From contig CAZVFT010000031.1 of the NCBI GenBank assembly GCA_964626495.1, positions 1-25,524 on the forward strand: DNA of 25,524 nt, written 5' to 3'. Below, piece by piece: positions 24,333-25,524 of this stretch. This DNA comes from JACNLN01 sp964626495. Its GTDB lineage: Bacteria; Fidelibacterota; Marinisomatia; Marinisomatales; CAZVFT01. The position numbers and the translations under genes were made by a program. A model generated the notes under the pieces. The model did no database searches. It saw nothing but the letters and a program-made list of their open reading frames with translations, and had not been told where the DNA came from. Numbering within the stretch: the stretch's first letter is position 1; each line of letters begins with the position of its first letter.

Positions 24333-24503
24333 AACTTTGCGGAAGTTGAAGCTTACAGTTAAAATAAGGACACATATTAACCTTCCGAAGGTTAGGTTTT
24401 TTCCAGTATTATGGCTATTATTCAAAAGCAAAATTTTTTTAATTAATACACCTTCGGAAGGTTTTATTTTGGCGAATGTGTTATCATTAACTTCCGCAAA
24501 GTT
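24333..24503. repeat. nested inverted-repeat element
   Basis: Outer arms AACTTTGCGGAAGTT (24333-24347) and AACTTCCGCAAAGTT (24489-24503) are perfect 15-bp inverted copies. Inside lie AACCTTCCGAAGGTT (24379-24393) and ACCTTCGGAAGGT (24450-24462), each nearly self-palindromic and also inverted copies of one another over 13 bp. The 171-base block is AT-rich, has no credible gene and resembles a non-autonomous palindromic element. Confidence 0.7.
24379..24402 (+). terminator. possible terminator downstream of the phosphoglycerate mutase
   Basis: AACCTT/AAGGTT with a 3-base loop, followed by AGG and TTTTTT. It could end the metH-to-iPGM transcript about 150 bases after the last stop, but the stem is short and is also part of the nested repeat. 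Confidence 0.4.
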
Positions 24504-24517
24504 TGATGGGGTGATTT

Positions 24518-25524
24518 ATGAGAAAAAGTAAAGTTCTGACTAATAAGTTATCAATAGTTTTTTCATTTATATTTATTCTATTGTTTTTATCGTGTTCTGC
24601 ACCAAAGCCTCAGTATATATCCCTGCCTATAACGAAGAAACAAGAAGATTTACCTGACATTGTTAAAAGAGTGGTACAATCTACAGCCGTAGTTGTCGTT
24701 TATGATTCTGACGGAGAAGAATTGGGACAGGGGAGTGGGTTTTTTATAGATAGAGACGGGAGTCTAATCACAAATTTTCATGTTATGGAAAATGCAACAC
24801 AGGCAATTGTTTACACTAACGATGGAAATTTTTATCCGATTTCACATGTATTAGCAGAGGACTTGGATGGTGACTTGATCCTTGTATCTGTTGATGTGCC
24901 CCAAAAAGCTGTGGTGCCGTTAACCTTGAGTCATACAATTCCTGAATTGGGTGAAAGTGTTGTCGTGATTGGAAGCCCACAGGGATTGTATCAAACCGTT
25001 TCAGATGGAATAGTTTCTGCTGTGCGTGATATTCCTGAATTTGGTAAAATTATTCAAATGACAGCTCCAATTTCGTATGGCTCAAGTGGAAGCCCTGTAT
25101 TGAATATGAAAGGAGATGTGATCGGGGTTGCATCTTTTCAAATGATTGAAGGACAGAACCTTAATTTTGCAATACCAAGTGAAAGAATTACCAATCTTAA
25201 AATAGAAGAGAGAATAACCCTTGAAGATTGGCAAATTAACAGGTTTGTTGAAGAAGTATTTATTATAGCTGAACAATATTATTCGGATGGAATGACTTAC
25301 TACTGGTTAGATGATTATGAATCGGCTATTCCATTTTTTCAAAGTGCCGTAATATCGAATCCATTTTTTAGTAAAGCATATTTTTGTTTGGGCTATTGCA
25401 ACAGTAAGATAGGTAAATATGCAGATGCAATTGAGTATTATAAATCAGCCATCTATTTAGAATATGAACCTGATATTTCATATTACAATATGGGCATTGC
25501 TTACGGTGAACTTGGTGAATATGA
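24518..25524 (+). CDS. trypsin-like serine protease/TPR lipoprotein, 3' end beyond the window
   Basis: This open frame runs off the window end without a stop. ATG 24518 has GGGGTG 5 bases upstream. A hydrophobic signal (residues 11-25) ends in LFLSC, so a lipid-anchored Cys26 is likely. Residues about 48-235 form a chymotrypsin-fold, HtrA/DegP-like protease: GSGFFIDRDGSLITNFHV with His88, DLDGDLILV with Asp119, GSPQGLYQTVSDGIVSA, and GSSGSPVLN with the nucleophile Ser190. No PDZ domain follows; instead, from about residue 258, tetratricopeptide-type repeats appear (YESAIPFFQSAVISNPFFSKAYF, then KYADAIEYYKSAIYLEYEPD). The TPR part could recruit a partner or substrate to the protease at the membrane. 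It probably acts in the periplasm on damaged or specific proteins. The full length is unknown. Confidence 0.88.
   Translation, partial: MRKSKVLTNKLSIVFSFIFILLFLSCSAPKPQYISLPITKKQEDLPDIVKRVVQSTAVVVVYDSDGEELGQGSGFFIDRDGSLITNFHVMENATQAIVYTNDGNFYPISHVLAEDLDGDLILVSVDVPQKAVVPLTLSHTIPELGESVVVIGSPQGLYQTVSDGIVSAVRDIPEFGKIIQMTAPISYGSSGSPVLNMKGDVIGVASFQMIEGQNLNFAIPSERITNLKIEERITLEDWQINRFVEEVFIIAEQYYSDGMTYYWLDDYESAIPFFQSAVISNPFFSKAYFCLGYCNSKIGKYADAIEYYKSAIYLEYEPDISYYNMGIAYGELGEY

Noticed and set aside
24337..24531. Small open frame inside the nested repeat
   Set aside because: It lies on inverted-repeat DNA, resembles no protein and overlaps the well-supported start of the protease gene.
1..25524. CRISPR arrays, tRNA or rRNA genes, transposase genes
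   Set aside because: I saw no regularly spaced repeats with unique spacers, no tRNA-like cloverleaf with the conserved TTCRA loop, no rRNA core sequence and no transposase or integrase motif.

Overview
The window looks like a piece of an AT-rich genome from the Fibrobacteres-Chlorobi-Bacteroidetes (FCB) side of the bacterial tree. It is probably an uncultured lineage such as Marinimicrobia, Ignavibacteria or a relative, but the phylum is not proven from this sequence. The pointers are a C-terminal FlgD-like/Por-type domain with the YPNPFN motif on a large secreted protein, several lipoproteins with no close named relatives, many genes without a Shine-Dalgarno site, and a 100-N scaffold gap typical of a draft or metagenome assembly. 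TGA is an ordinary stop here: metH and several other genes end on it.

Layout. 1-2520: the decayed tail of one gene and two tandem paralogous lipoproteins with WVVG/WVAG propeller-like repeats. 2541-6290: a giant secreted protein (Vps62-like domain, FlgD-like domain, parallel beta-helix, sorting domain) split in frame by one TGA, followed by a terminator. 6487-7185: a HAD phosphatase. 7186-7727: a non-coding stretch full of small palindromes. 13063 down to 7728 (minus strand): a tightly overlapped five-gene operon of ECF sigma factor, membrane anti-sigma-like HEAT protein, toast-rack (DUF4097-type) protein, bactofilin-like/outer-membrane-barrel fusion and a second toast-rack protein. Its leader carries a TATAAT box inside repeated GTCACA half-sites. 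14141-13206: malate dehydrogenase. 16583-14354: rng-rplU-rpmA.

From 16584 rightwards the genes run on the plus strand. A SAM-II riboswitch aptamer (17071-17120), merging into a hairpin plus T-run, precedes a two-piece methionine synthase: an 853-aa catalytic/cobalamin core and a separate 284-aa SAM-binding reactivation protein. Then come a CysQ/IMPase-family phosphatase, a PHP-domain phosphoesterase, and a cofactor-independent phosphoglycerate mutase whose two halves are in swapped order (a circular permutation) although nearly all catalytic residues are kept. After a nested inverted-repeat element the window ends inside a trypsin-like protease/TPR lipoprotein.

The most notable items are the circularly permuted iPGM, the SAM-II riboswitch placed on a split metH with an overlapping terminator-like hairpin, the sigma/anti-sigma/toast-rack/bactofilin-barrel operon, and evidence that the 100-N gap hides no sequence at all: the flanks overlap by 13 bases and merging them restores the frame.
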